From positions 1,736,001 through 1,800,000 of the forward strand of contig CALYLX010000159.1 in the NCBI GenBank assembly GCA_944990035.1: a DNA stretch of 64,000 nt, written 5' to 3'. The position numbers were made by a program, and so were the translations under genes. Numbering within the stretch: the first letter of the stretch is position 1; every line of letters starts with the position of its first letter. The notes under the pieces were generated by a model. The model did not search any database. It was given only the letters and a program-made list of their open reading frames with translations, and had not been told where the DNA came from. Of this stretch, positions 34,908 to 45,067 are shown piece after piece. The stretch is from Clitopilus passeckerianus. Taxonomy: Eukaryota; Basidiomycota; Agaricomycetes; Agaricales; Entolomataceae.

Positions 34908-36621
34908 ATGCTTGTCAACTCCCTGCCCAAGGCTCACCGCCGTCGCGTAGAATCTGTGTCGAGCGGTGAAACATCCTATTCAAGGCAGCATGGGTCGAAG
35001 CCACCCTCTCCCATTACTCCGACCTTCTCTCACGTCTCTGTATATCGGTGAGTCACGGCACCTGCTGCAGAGCAAAAGATACATCCTTACATCGTTCTAG
35101 AGTCTCGAAGCTGGAGCTACAGGTCTACAGCCCATCCCTTAGATCAAGGCGAGACACCGAAGAGACAGGTCCAATTGCTGTCTTCGGTGAACAAGACAGA
35201 GTAGGGGGCAAGGTCTTCCTCGACCGCGAATGTCAGTCTGCTGGCAAGTTGACCATCTCGGTGAGCATTTTTCCACCACCTTTAGGCTTATTTTATTTAC
35301 TTATCGCATACACTAGATTGAAGGCGCTTTCACGTATCCAGTTGTTCCAATAGAGGATGGTGATATTATGCCAGAACCTTGTCAGCCTGCGCCTCCGAAG
35401 AAACATGTCTTCTTCTCGTCTTCCACCCTTATTCCCGTTTCTCCCGGCGGCTCCTCTCCTCGGACAACATTCCGTGATGTTGTAAGGCGGCGACCTAGCG
35501 CTCCCGTTCTGCATGTGAACACTACAGGCACCGAGAGGTTCTTTTCCTTCGGGTTTGATCTCCCTGTGGGCAACAGGCCTGGGGAGGAGTTGCCTTCTTC
35601 GTTTTCAGCGTCAACTGGCAGTTCTGGGGCAGCCTTTGACGTCACCTACAAATTGAAAGTTTCTTGGGAACCCGAGACACCATCTCCGGAGATGCCGACG
35701 GTGTAAGTTCTTTGACGTCGTTTGTCTCCAAGTGGGATACTTATATTCTCGGCGTCGGTAGCTTGGAAGTGCCAATACTATACCAACCTGAAAAGGAAGA
35801 CTTCCTATCAGCAGACGGTAACCAGACACCGGACTCCTGGTTAGAGATGCCTCTAAGATCGGATCGACCTATTCCATTCCGTACTGCAGTAAGTGCTACC
35901 CAAGCAACGGCAACCTTACCGCTCCTCTAACGACGACTTTCCTCTTAGGTCACCCTACCGACATCTGTCACTTTCCCTCGTTCTTCGTCCATTCCCTATT
36001 TTGCGGTATTCACTACGACTCCCCGATCACCGACGCTGGCGAAAGAGATTGCTGCCGACGCTGCTATTTCTGTCTCATTACTCCGTCAGGTTACTGTCAC
36101 CGAGCCGACTATTCCTCCGCCTACACCCCCCTTGACCCCATCGAGTGCTAACGAGGATTCTGACATACCGCGTCATCAAAGGTTCCTCAAGAAGGTCACG
36201 AGGGGAGGTGCCCACCTCCGAACTTCCTCACGGGCAACCGATGAGGGGCTGTACATGGACAAGCCTTTACCCCAGTTACCAGCTCGCACTGTGTTCTCTG
36301 AGTCCAAGATCATGAACACCAATCTGTCGATTGGGTTCCCCAAGAAACCTAAAGTGACTCTCGTCGATGGAAAAGGGCGCCCTTCATTAGAATCTCAGAA
36401 AAGCCTACCGGATGGGCTCCTGCGATCCAAAATCAATTTACAAAAAGAAATGCTCCCCAACATCGACTGGGCCGGCCTCAAAGTCAAAGTGAGTTAGCTT
36501 TCATAGCGTGTGGCCAATGTCTCCGTCGCTGATCTGGATCACCCTCTAGTATTATCTCGAAGTAACGGTTTCAATAGGTCAAGACGATATGCGGGCTCGA
36601 GTTCCCATTCGCATCGTCTAA
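34908..36621 (+). CDS. Arrestin-like domain protein
   Basis: The ATG at 34908 begins MLVNSLPKAHRRRVESVSSG. After an intron starting at 35048 comes an arrestin N-domain-like beta region: VSKLELQVYSP, ETGPIAVFGEQDRVGGKVFLDRE, GKLTISIEGAFTYPVVP, SSSTLIPVSPGGSSP and FSFGFDLPVGN. Then come AFDVTYKLKVSWEP and a Pro/Ser/Thr-rich middle (TVTEPTIPPPTPPLTPSS). A late exon (after the intron at about 36490) supplies YYLEVTVSIGQDDMRARVPI-RIV with TAA at 36619-36621, like an arrestin C-domain end. Alpha-arrestins recruit Rsp5-type ubiquitin ligases to membrane transporters. No PPxY motif was seen in the parts read, so a ligase-adaptor role is open. Family is inferred from strand pattern and key phrases. 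Confidence 0.65.
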
Positions 36622-37295
36622 ATTACATTCGTTCTTATTCCATTCACTCCTTGCTCAAGTGCTAGACTATTTCGTTATTTCGCGTTCTGGGTTTCTATTG
36701 CCGTTGTACGGCCCTTTGGCTTGACCTGTGGACAATTTTTACGGGACATTACCAAGACACGGAGGAATTCCAAGCTATCTTTATTACTATCTGCAATGCT
36801 TTCGTTCTGTGTGGACTTTACTGTTTGTATCATTAGTTGTGATAAGTAGCGTCAAACGCAAAAATGTATCATCATCTATGTATAGTCATATCGAGTATTC
36901 AATACAAAACTCTAACCCTTCTCTTGTCCTCGCCCTGGCCCACGAGGCGAAATCTTGTGTGAAACATTGTATCTATCCTCGGCCTCCCGAAGCCTAGCAC
37001 CGTTTTACTCCGGGAAGCCCCATATGATTGTATAGAACGCTCACGATGCGATGCAGAAATCTATACTTTATCGGAGCTATCAAAGGGGCAGGATTCGTAT
37101 CAGCTAGAGTTCAAACCGCAATTCACAGACTTCAATTGAGTTCAAGGGGAGAGGGGAGACCGTCGGAACCTTGAGCCCGAACCCCGACATCAGACCGACG
37201 ACTTCCGTTTTTGGCAGCTCTACACGTGACTCTAACGATGAGCGCGTTGACTTGACCGCTGCTGCACACATTCACCAACCCGCTCCTCATCCGAA
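36622..37295. other. Intergenic, no gene seen
   Basis: About 0.67 kb containing the 3' end of the arrestin-like gene and the VPS16 promoter; only short non-conserved frames. Confidence 0.4.
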
Positions 37296-40200
37296 ATGGC
37301 TGAGCACCCAACGGCATCATGGCAAGCTATGCAGGACGGGAATGTCTTCTATAGGCGACAGCAGCTTTATTCAGTTTCTGGGAAGCTACCAAGGCTTAGT
37401 GATTACATTGTTGCGGGATGTAGGCATGGTGGTCCGATAGGTTAGTTCTAGGGTTACTGGGGGTGAAGTACAGACTCAATACAATTGGATGCAGCTCTAA
37501 TGAGGGATCAATCAAAAGTCATTGCCCTAGGGCGCGGAATAACGCCACTTTCGAAGACGCAGATCCAGGTTTACTCACCGGCAGGAGAAAGCTTACTGTT
37601 GTTCAGTGTGGATAATTCTTCTTGGTTGCATCTTGGATCTATCTGACCTTGATAATTAGTGGGACCAGGGGAAGATAATACGCTTTGGATGGACGCTTGA
37701 TGAAAGGCTTGTGGTTCTGAACGAAGAAGGTGTATACCGGCTCTACGACCTGCAGGGAGACTACCAGCAATACTCGCTTGGAAATGAGGCTGCTGAGATG
37801 GGCATTATTGATGCACATATTCAAGACAACGGACTTGTAGCCCTTACTGGGTCGTTGACCTTCCTAGAGGTGAAAGGCTGGGAAGGAATGCGGCCACTCA
37901 ACCTTGCAAGTCCAGGTGAGTATTGTTGCTGAATCTCATGCCAGTCTTTGACATATCTGTCAGGTCTGAATGACCCTCCCAACTCATGGGCTGTTGTTCC
38001 ACCGGACGTCAACATCTCACGACACATTGAGGTTCTGGTCTCTGTCGAAGCCTCGATCCTCAGCGTCGATAACCTTGAAGTTGTTGATCAACGCCTATCT
38101 CAAGGGCCGTTCACCCATATCTCCCCTTCTCCAAATGGAAAGTCTCTGGCGTTGCTTAACTTTTCTGGGACACTCATGGTCGTCTCAAGCGACTTCCAGC
38201 GGAGTATGGCCGAGTTCAACACTCTGGAAGTCGCAGATGCAATAGGCTCGGTGAGGCAGGTGGAGTGGTGCGGTAACGACGCCATACTTGTGACTTGGGA
38301 AAACTTGGTGCTTCTCGTCGGGCCGTTTGGTGATACACTTTTGTGAGTAGGAATTCAGTTGAGCGCGTAGATCTTTGATTGACCAATGTGTTAGATACTC
38401 CCACTCTGGTCCTACTTTCGCCATAACAGAACCAGATGGTATCCGTGTGAATGGCCCGGACGTCTGCGACCTGATCCAGAAAGTCCCAGGTAAGATCAAT
38501 GGTTAACATCTGGACTCATCTCTGATTTACGCAGCTTCTTCGCTTTCTATTTTCCGACCGGGGTCAACCGCTCCGTCTGCCATTCTCTACGATGCTTGGG
38601 AGAGCTTCTCGTCTCGTCTCCCTAAGGCTGACGAGAACATCAGGAGTATACGGCCTGATCTAGCAACAGCAGTGGATCAATGTATTGATGCTGCAGGGCA
38701 GGAATGGGAACCGTACTGGCAGCGCCGTCTCCTCAACGTGAGTCCCTTTTCTTGTTACCGTCGCTTGAGCTAAGATCTACCCCATGAGATAGGCGGCAAA
38801 GTTTGGGCGCAGTTTTCTCGATCTCCACAATCCCACGGACTTTGTAAACATGGGACAGACCCTTCGAGTCCTGAATGCTGTCCGCTTCTACGAGATCGGT
38901 ATTCCACTGACATACGCTCAGTACATGTTTCTCTTGAACCCCCCCACTGTTTTGGCTTATGCTCTTCCCGCAGATTCTTGTACGGCTCACCATCCCAGTT
39001 GATCAAGCGGCTGACCAGTCGCAATTTCCACCTTTTGGCACTAAGGGTATCAAACTTCCTCTCCCTAAAGCCTGATGAAGTGTTGAAGCACTGGGCGAGT
39101 GCAAAGATTCTCAAATCTAGATCCGGCGGGAAAGACGGTGACCTGGAAGGGGACGATGAGACCTGCCGCTTGATAGTTGAGAAATTTGAGCAAATGGGTG
39201 GTGGTGCAGAAGTTAGCTACGCTGATATCGCGAAGCGGGCCTGGGAGGTCGGGCGAACCGGCTTGGCGACCAAGGTAAGAGTTGACGAACCCATGTCGAC
39301 TTGACAGATCGTGCTCACCATGAATGCGCATCGCAGTTGCTTGATCACGGATCCAAAACCTCGGATCAGGTACCACTCCTCCTGACGATGAAGGAAGATC
39401 GCTTGGCCCTGGAGAAGGCTGTTGATAGTGGAGATACCGATCTCGGTGAGTATCGACTTCCCCCTTGCTCTTTGCATTTGATTGACATATTTCTAGTGTA
39501 CCATGTGCTCTTGCATCTCTACAAACGCTTGACGCTGGGAGACTTTTTCCATCTTCTGGAGGCTGGGGGCCCGAAGCTCGCACTGGCTGTGAAGCTTCTG
39601 CAAGTATACGCCCGAGAGCAAAATCGAGATATGCTTCGCGACTTTTACTACTCTGATGACCGCCATGTGGATAGTGCTGTTCTGTCCCTAGACGAGGCTT
39701 CTCGAATGATGGTCGGTTTGCCATCTTTCACGGCCTTTCTTTCCTCGCTGAATATGGCTTTCTTACAGGACCCAAATTCCATGGTGACCGCCGTCAAGGC
39801 AGCACACAAATTCTTCTCCGACAATAAAGAGAGCACGTTTGAAGCCAAGGTAAAAGCACCTTCTTCAGTTCCCTTGCCCGCATTGCTCTAAAGTCTACGC
39901 CTCGTAGTTAACGGATGAATACGCTCGGTTACTGGTCCTCCAGCAACAGCTTGAAAAGGAGACGGATGGCAAGGTCAAGTTTTTCGGCACCAGCGTTAAC
40001 GAGACCTTGAGAAGATGTATCCTTAATGGTTTAGCCAAGCGTGCAGACGTTGTTAAGAAGGATTTTAAGGTATCGGAAAAGAGGTAAGATCTGCTAGTCG
40101 TGTGCAACATTGGAGACTAAATGTGTCACAGATTCTGGTACACGAAAATGTATGCGTTGACAGAGACCGGCGACTTCGAGGCGCTCGACACTTTCTCAAA

Positions 40201-40514
40201 ATCAAAACGTAGTCCGATAGGATACGAGGCATTTGTCAGGCATCTCGTTGAAGTCAATCATGCAAAGGAAGCCATTCCTTATGTGGCCAAATGCGACGGT
40301 CCAAAAAGAGCTGAAATGTATGTCCTTTGCGGAGAGTGGCGGATGGCAGGAAACGTCTGCAAAGAGAGAGGGGATAAAAAGGGATTAGAGTGAGCCGCCA
40401 ACCTAATTTTATAGCAGCGAAACTGAAGTTCATTTATCCAGGCAACTACGGAAAACATGCCCCAACTCCTTGATATCTCGAGAGCTTGATCAAATTGCTG
40501 CTAGTATGAAATAA
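37296..40514 (+). CDS. VPS16: Vacuolar sorting protein VPS16 (HOPS/CORVET core subunit)
   Basis: Multi-exon gene starting [20 protein letters not shown]. The N-terminal beta-propeller half is recognisable ([90 protein letters not shown]). The alpha-solenoid half follows ([59 protein letters not shown], [77 protein letters not shown]). The C-terminus is [22 protein letters not shown] at 40512-40514. VPS16 scaffolds the tethering complexes that drive endosome and vacuole fusion. Length and blocks fit a complete gene. Confidence 0.9.
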
Positions 40515-40776
40515 ACCGAACCCAACCACGGGGATTCTCGTCTCGGGTTTTGTAGCCTCCCACACAGATATTGTGTTCCCTGCTATAATTAAATTTGAAT
40601 GTCATCACCCTTGAGCGACGTCCTCCAAGTTCCAGCCTGGAGCCAGCAGGAAATCTTATATTTTCGTGTATGCCATGAAATCCTTGTACATACCCCGGAA
40701 CATAATACATTCGCCTGCTCAATTACTACTTCCGAAATGCTATAAACATTCCAACGATCCCGCCCAAGGTATACAC

Positions 40777-41205
40777 TCAAGCACTTGGGCAGTCATACCA
40801 TAATTTGCAACTACAGATTCGCAGTTACGTCCAGGTCAACGACCACCATTAAGTTGTGCGTGTGAAGGCTTACACAGAATTATCCGGGCTTACGTTGCAG
40901 CAAATCAAAGGGGGTCTGCCTATTCAGATCGTGGTCAGCAACTTGAAGTAGGTTATGAAGGAATCTCAAGTACAAGTCTGTTGGAAGAATAGACATGATC
41001 AGCAATGACTCGGGTTATATTGGAGATTGAATACTTACTCCTGTTGGACCCGCGATTCCACTGCCTATAATTCATGTTAGCAAGTGGATAGTGCCAAAGT
41101 TGACGAAGAATGCTCACATAGCTCTCCTGGGCCAAGATCTTTCTGAGCCATTGCCGATTGTGTAAGGAGAGCCACGAAGAAAAGGGCGGAGATGTATCGA
41201 ATCAT
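40777..41205 (-). CDS. Small secreted six-cysteine protein A (knottin-like spacing, micro-exon)
   Basis: Five exons on the minus strand: 41118-41205 (88 nt), 41039-41064 (26), 40974-40977 (4), 40874-40919 (46) and 40777-40810 (34). They sum to 198 nt, 65 codons plus stop. The first exon is a signal peptide (MIRYISALFFVALLTQSAMA, likely cut after Ala20). The mature part is about 45 residues with six cysteines spaced C-x9-C-x5-CC-x8-C-x5-C, containing GPTGTC, CCNVSPDN and CKLWYDC. Every intron has GT-AG ends. The 4-nt exon ACTT is needed to keep frame and to place the second cysteine as in paralogue B at 41750-42101. The C-C-CC-C-C order is that of inhibitor cystine knots, but a fold is not proven. 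A TATA box lies 79-86 nt upstream. Function unknown; probably an abundant secreted protein. Confidence 0.72.
40974..40977 (-). other. 4-nt micro-exon of secreted protein A
   Basis: ACTT on the minus strand between an upstream intron ending CCAACAG (40978-41038) and a downstream intron starting GTACTTGAG and ending GAATAG (40920-40973). It supplies Thr and the first base of the second cysteine codon (T|GC). Skipping it breaks the frame; retaining the downstream intron gives a TGA two codons later. Confidence 0.65.
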
Positions 41206-41283
41206 CGAATGGATTGAATATGCGACTGAAGATGTTAATGAGGGTTCACAGTACTTAAAGCACTACTGGCACAATCTGCCCAT

Positions 41284-41291
41284 CTTTTATA
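41284..41291 (-). promoter_or_regulatory. TATA box of secreted protein A
   Basis: TATAAAAG on the minus strand, 79-86 nt upstream of the ATG at 41205. Strong TATA boxes are usual for highly or conditionally expressed secreted-protein genes. Confidence 0.55.
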
Positions 41292-41749
41292 CCCAAACTG
41301 CATGCCCAGTTTGTAAACTCATCGTCGGGAACTCAAGGGGTTATCATCGCAAGCTGTCTCCACCGCAGCTAACCATGGCAGTATAGATTTGACCGAACAT
41401 TACACTATGACCCGTCTGTAGAGGAGTCTAGATCAATGTCATGGATGTATGTGGGACAAATCAATTTGAAATTCGAAATCAATGTCGCAGCCAGAGCCAT
41501 CCCTTGCCACCGTCAGCCATGCATACGCCACTACTGACATGTTGACGAGTCATCGAGGACACAACCTGAACTTGGCACGGATAATTAGCCTTGGCAGGCA
41601 CTTCATATTGATGGTCTTTCAACGCTCATACTACAGACTTGAAAGAATATGCCGACTTCATTCTGATACGAATCATGGTACGCATCCCAAACAACTTCAG
41701 CACTACTAGGAGATCAGCCAGATTACGAAGTGGCGACGGCGTTTTGCTA

Positions 41750-42101
41750 TCAGCATTTTGCTCCCGTCTTGCACCTAGATAATATTTGTGAGGTGAGTCA
41801 GCACTCCGAGAGGGGTGGAGGTTTGAGACGCACTGAGCGAGGTCAGGGGCAACGTAGCAGCACGATGATCCTGGTTCGCATGTCTACAAGCAGTTCAGTA
41901 TAGTCAACGAGCAGGCGTAGGGGGTCGTATACTTACACCCATAGGACCCATAAATCCGGCACCTAGAACGAAAAATTGAGTACAACAATCGCATATATGT
42001 CAGACGGAAGTCCACTAACAAGTGCCACCAACGGGGATGTAGTCGGCCGCAGCACGCTGAGCAGCGAGAGCGAGGAAGAAAGCGACGACGAGCTTGTACA
42101 T
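41750..42101 (-). CDS. Small secreted six-cysteine protein B, paralogue of A
   Basis: Four exons on the minus strand: 42020-42101, 41937-41962, 41834-41883 and 41750-41774, totalling 183 nt, 60 codons plus stop. A signal peptide (MYKLVVAFFLALAAQRAAA) is followed by about 41 mature residues beginning DYIPVGGTC, then GFMGPMGTCEPGSSCCYVAPDLAQ across two exon junctions, and ending CKTGAKC. The six cysteines have exactly the same spacing as protein A (C-x9-C-x5-CC-x8-C-x5-C). Intron positions are shared: before the first cysteine (phase 1), after the GxTG/GPMG loop (phase 0) and before the fifth cysteine (phase 2). B lacks the extra intron that creates the micro-exon in A. Sequence identity outside cysteines, Gly and the V-PD pair is low, so the duplication is old. 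Function unknown. Confidence 0.75.
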
Positions 42102-42153
42102 TTTGTAGAACTCGTAGGAGAGAGTGATGCTGTTTGCTAGCAAGTTGCTCAGG

Positions 42154-42161
42154 CTTTTATC
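42154..42161 (-). promoter_or_regulatory. TATA-like element of secreted protein B
   Basis: GATAAAAG on the minus strand, 53-60 nt upstream of the ATG at 42101, in a position similar to the TATA box of paralogue A. Confidence 0.4.
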
Positions 42162-42898
42162 GGTTCGGGTGGGCTTGCCAAGACCAGACCGAGTGTGCAG
42201 TTTGCATGAGTCCTAGGTCTCCCTGAGCTTCTGGAAGGGAAAACAGTGATAGAAATCGTTAAACGGTGAAACGTTGTCAGTGGATGGTTAAGCGCATCTT
42301 CAAAATCAAACGATTCATAGTTCCGAGGCATTCAATCCAACGGTGCTTACGCCAGCCTTGGCCTTGAAATCGGCAGTGTCCCGGATGAATGTGGAGAATC
42401 CGAGTCATGAGAGCGCAGCAAGAAGTCGTTGGTGATTCCGAAGCCATGAACTCAGCAAGATACTTTCATTGCCCCTGCGTATTGTAGACAAGCTTTGAAG
42501 CCTGGTAGGGTTGGTAGTCCATGTCTTTCAAGAATGACAGCCGAGTCGGTAAGCTACGTCAATGAACCACGGAGTCCGGATACTCTGCAAGAGTCCTGTT
42601 CTCTGCGCTGATAAAGAGGCAGACGCTCCACCCTGGAGGCAGGTGACCAGCGCAGCGCAATAAGCACAGCGAGAATCGTGAGACTTTCTCATAGGTGCGG
42701 CAGAATCGATGCACAGAAACTCCCAGAGCCAGGGACGCTCGACGAAATGGTGGGGATTCAGACGGAAAAGGTACATCACGAGGCTGGCCAGTTAAGGCGT
42801 CTTCGAGTCATTGGAGGAAAGGTAACGTAACCAGGTATTCAACACGGCCGATGGGCTCTCTGACTATACATGTGGGCCTCTGGATGAAAAGAGAAAAA

Positions 42899-42914
42899 TT
42901 AATTAATTAATTAA
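42899..42914. repeat. (TTAA)4 microsatellite
   Basis: TTAATTAATTAATTAA, a perfect four-unit tetranucleotide run directly followed by a purine-rich GAGGAGAAAAGAGAGGAAGAG tract on the plus strand. Confidence 0.9.
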
Positions 42915-43725
42915 GAGGAGAAAAGAGAGGAAGAGAAAGGATATGCGGAAGGCCACTCAAAGCTTGAAATTTCGTAGAAATACTCTCAGGCCGGTGCAGA
43001 TCAAGGGTCCACTACTGAAATCAAGGAGCATTATCGAGAGTATGTGTGAACGGCGGGTTGCCAGTCAGGCATTCCGTGCGCCTTTTAGCGACTTTCTGTC
43101 CAGGTTTTGCGTAAATATAGACAGTGTGAGAGTGAAAAGTGAGCTAACATGGTCAACGAGGCCAATTTCCGTCTGCAAGGTTCTAGATTGCCCAGTAAAT
43201 ACAGGGGAGATTCTAATTCATCAAACTGCACAAAAACGAAGAGCCTTTAGAGTTGCAGGATGCCTTCGATGAGTTCTCCGTTGCTCGAACTTCATTACGG
43301 GAATATACCAGGCCATCAGCTACTTCACAGAATGCACAATTGTGGGCAGGAACTACAAGGGAAATGCCGAATTCTACGGGAACAAACAGGATTAATGCTA
43401 CTTCGGTAGTGTTCCCAGCATACGAGTAGTCAAACCCATTGGCTCCTTGAGTTTCAAGGCTGTGGCAAACGAATTCATAGTTCCGAGAGACCTCTTCCTC
43501 GAGCTGCACCCGCATCAAAAGTGCTCATTTTGGACACAACGAGCACATTCCGGAGCTCAACACTTTTGGGTTAGCAGTACGTCGTCTTTATCCACCTTTC
43601 ACACCGTTCTCCTGGTCCCGAACTTTCGGAAACGGCCAAAAATCCCTGCTTTTGGTCTGAATATGGCCATGAACGCACCATTAAGCCTGATTTTCAGCCA
43701 ATAACAGGTTTAGTATTTTCTAAAA

Positions 43726-43738
43726 CGCGCTTCGCGCG
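43726..43738. repeat. Short GC hairpin
   Basis: CGCGC-TTC-GCGCG: a 5-bp perfect stem with a 3-nt loop in otherwise AT-rich sequence. Too short to assign; could be an element end or chance. Confidence 0.5.
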
Positions 43739-43870
43739 CCTACTCCAGTGTATCTATATGATATGTACACTTATACTACTTAAACTTTGCCTAGAAGCTC
43801 ACCAGAACGTGTCGAATCCAAACGCGCTCCCAACGCGTCCAAAAACAGTATATCAGAATTGCCATATAGA

Positions 43871-43884
43871 GTATATTGATATAC
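43871..43884. repeat. AT-rich palindrome
   Basis: GTATAT-TG-ATATAC inverted repeat, followed at once by further TATATAC/GTATATC units. Probably simple-sequence DNA. Confidence 0.5.
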
Positions 43885-45067
43885 TATATACAGTATATCG
43901 TTTTAAACTCAGCTACATCGCTCCACACCCACAGCCATAGTTAGACTGCCGGCCGATGTCGAACAATCGGACTCTCCGGATTTCTTCCCAGTGGTACTTG
44001 AGATACTTGTAGTGGCTGAATCCGTGAGATACAAGAAGGCGGCGCTTTGTGGGTTTGGATATCGTACAACTGATAGGTTGAAGCCCACCGCTGAAGATAG
44101 TGCCTTCAAAGAAACATCAATAGTCGGGGAGTAAAGACGATGGACTACCTTTGTGGTCACACGAGCAGTGGTCCAGAGCAGAAACTCCGGGAAATGAACT
44201 CAGGGGCCTTCACATCCAGCTAAATTTTCAAGGCCGAAAGTAGGTAGGAACAATATTGATCATAATAAGCTGGTAGCCTTTGAGAAAGTGGTAGAGCTGA
44301 AGGACTCTTGAAAGCGAGTCATGGTTGTGGTTCGGTGCCAAGTCCGTCTTCGGTAAATTTGAGGTGCTGATTACAGTATCTCGGCATCCAAGAGAAACTT
44401 GGTACCTGTAGTCTATTTTTAGGCTTATCAATCCTGTTTCGTACAATGATACATACTTCCGTCTGTTTTACGCAGCTACTTGGGCTGCTTTTCCTCCGCG
44501 AACGACTGCAGACCAAGCCTGCACCAATGTGACAAACTACCGATGATGCCACAATTTAGTGGCGCAGAAAGATGTCAATGCTCTCGCGATCAGATATGAG
44601 CTTAGTCGCGTCCGAAGCTTTCTGGGCGTCATGATTGTTATTTGAGGGTGCTTTCTGCATCTCGGTCGCGCAGCCGCCGGGTGGCTTCGCGCTTTGATGG
44701 TTCTAAAGATAAGAAAGGGTTGAAAGCTTGTGTTTTGTACATTTGAACGGATTCATTCCTAGCTGCACATCCACAAGGCTCTGAGGGGCACAAAGCCGAC
44801 GAGCAACTATTTGAGCTTCAAGTTGGTATTGAGTCCGAGTTCAAAAAACGCGAGCCGCGTCGGCACATCTTAAATTGGCTTGCGAGCACGTGATCGAGGA
44901 CCCTTCAGCTTGACTCTGGATTAGCGCCTTGGCGCTGCCATCACCGTTCATGACGAAACGAAGGCTGCCCTCGACCTCCGTAAATTTTTGGCATTGCTAG
45001 GGTGATAACTATATACAAGGGCACGATTTTCTTTACCGCCTGAGCGTATTGAATACCCCCCACCACT

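Larger units (their letters stand above)
42102..45067. other. Gene-poor 3 kb block
   Basis: No gene could be named. It contains a TTAA-type microsatellite (42899-42914), a GC-rich short hairpin (43726-43738), AT-rich palindromes (43871-43900) and an open stretch without family match (about 43216-43428, plus, with phrases such as ELQDAFDEFSVARTSLREY). The composition shift and hairpins could reflect an old mobile element, but no terminal repeats, target duplications or transposase motifs were found. Confidence 0.35.

Noticed and set aside
40777..41205. Protein A as a pseudogene with a stop after the third exon
   Set aside because: The stop is read only if the 54-nt intron is retained; adding the 4-nt exon and removing that intron gives exact agreement with paralogue B.
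43726..43738. GC hairpin as a transposon terminal repeat
   Set aside because: No partner repeat, target duplication or transposase found within the window.
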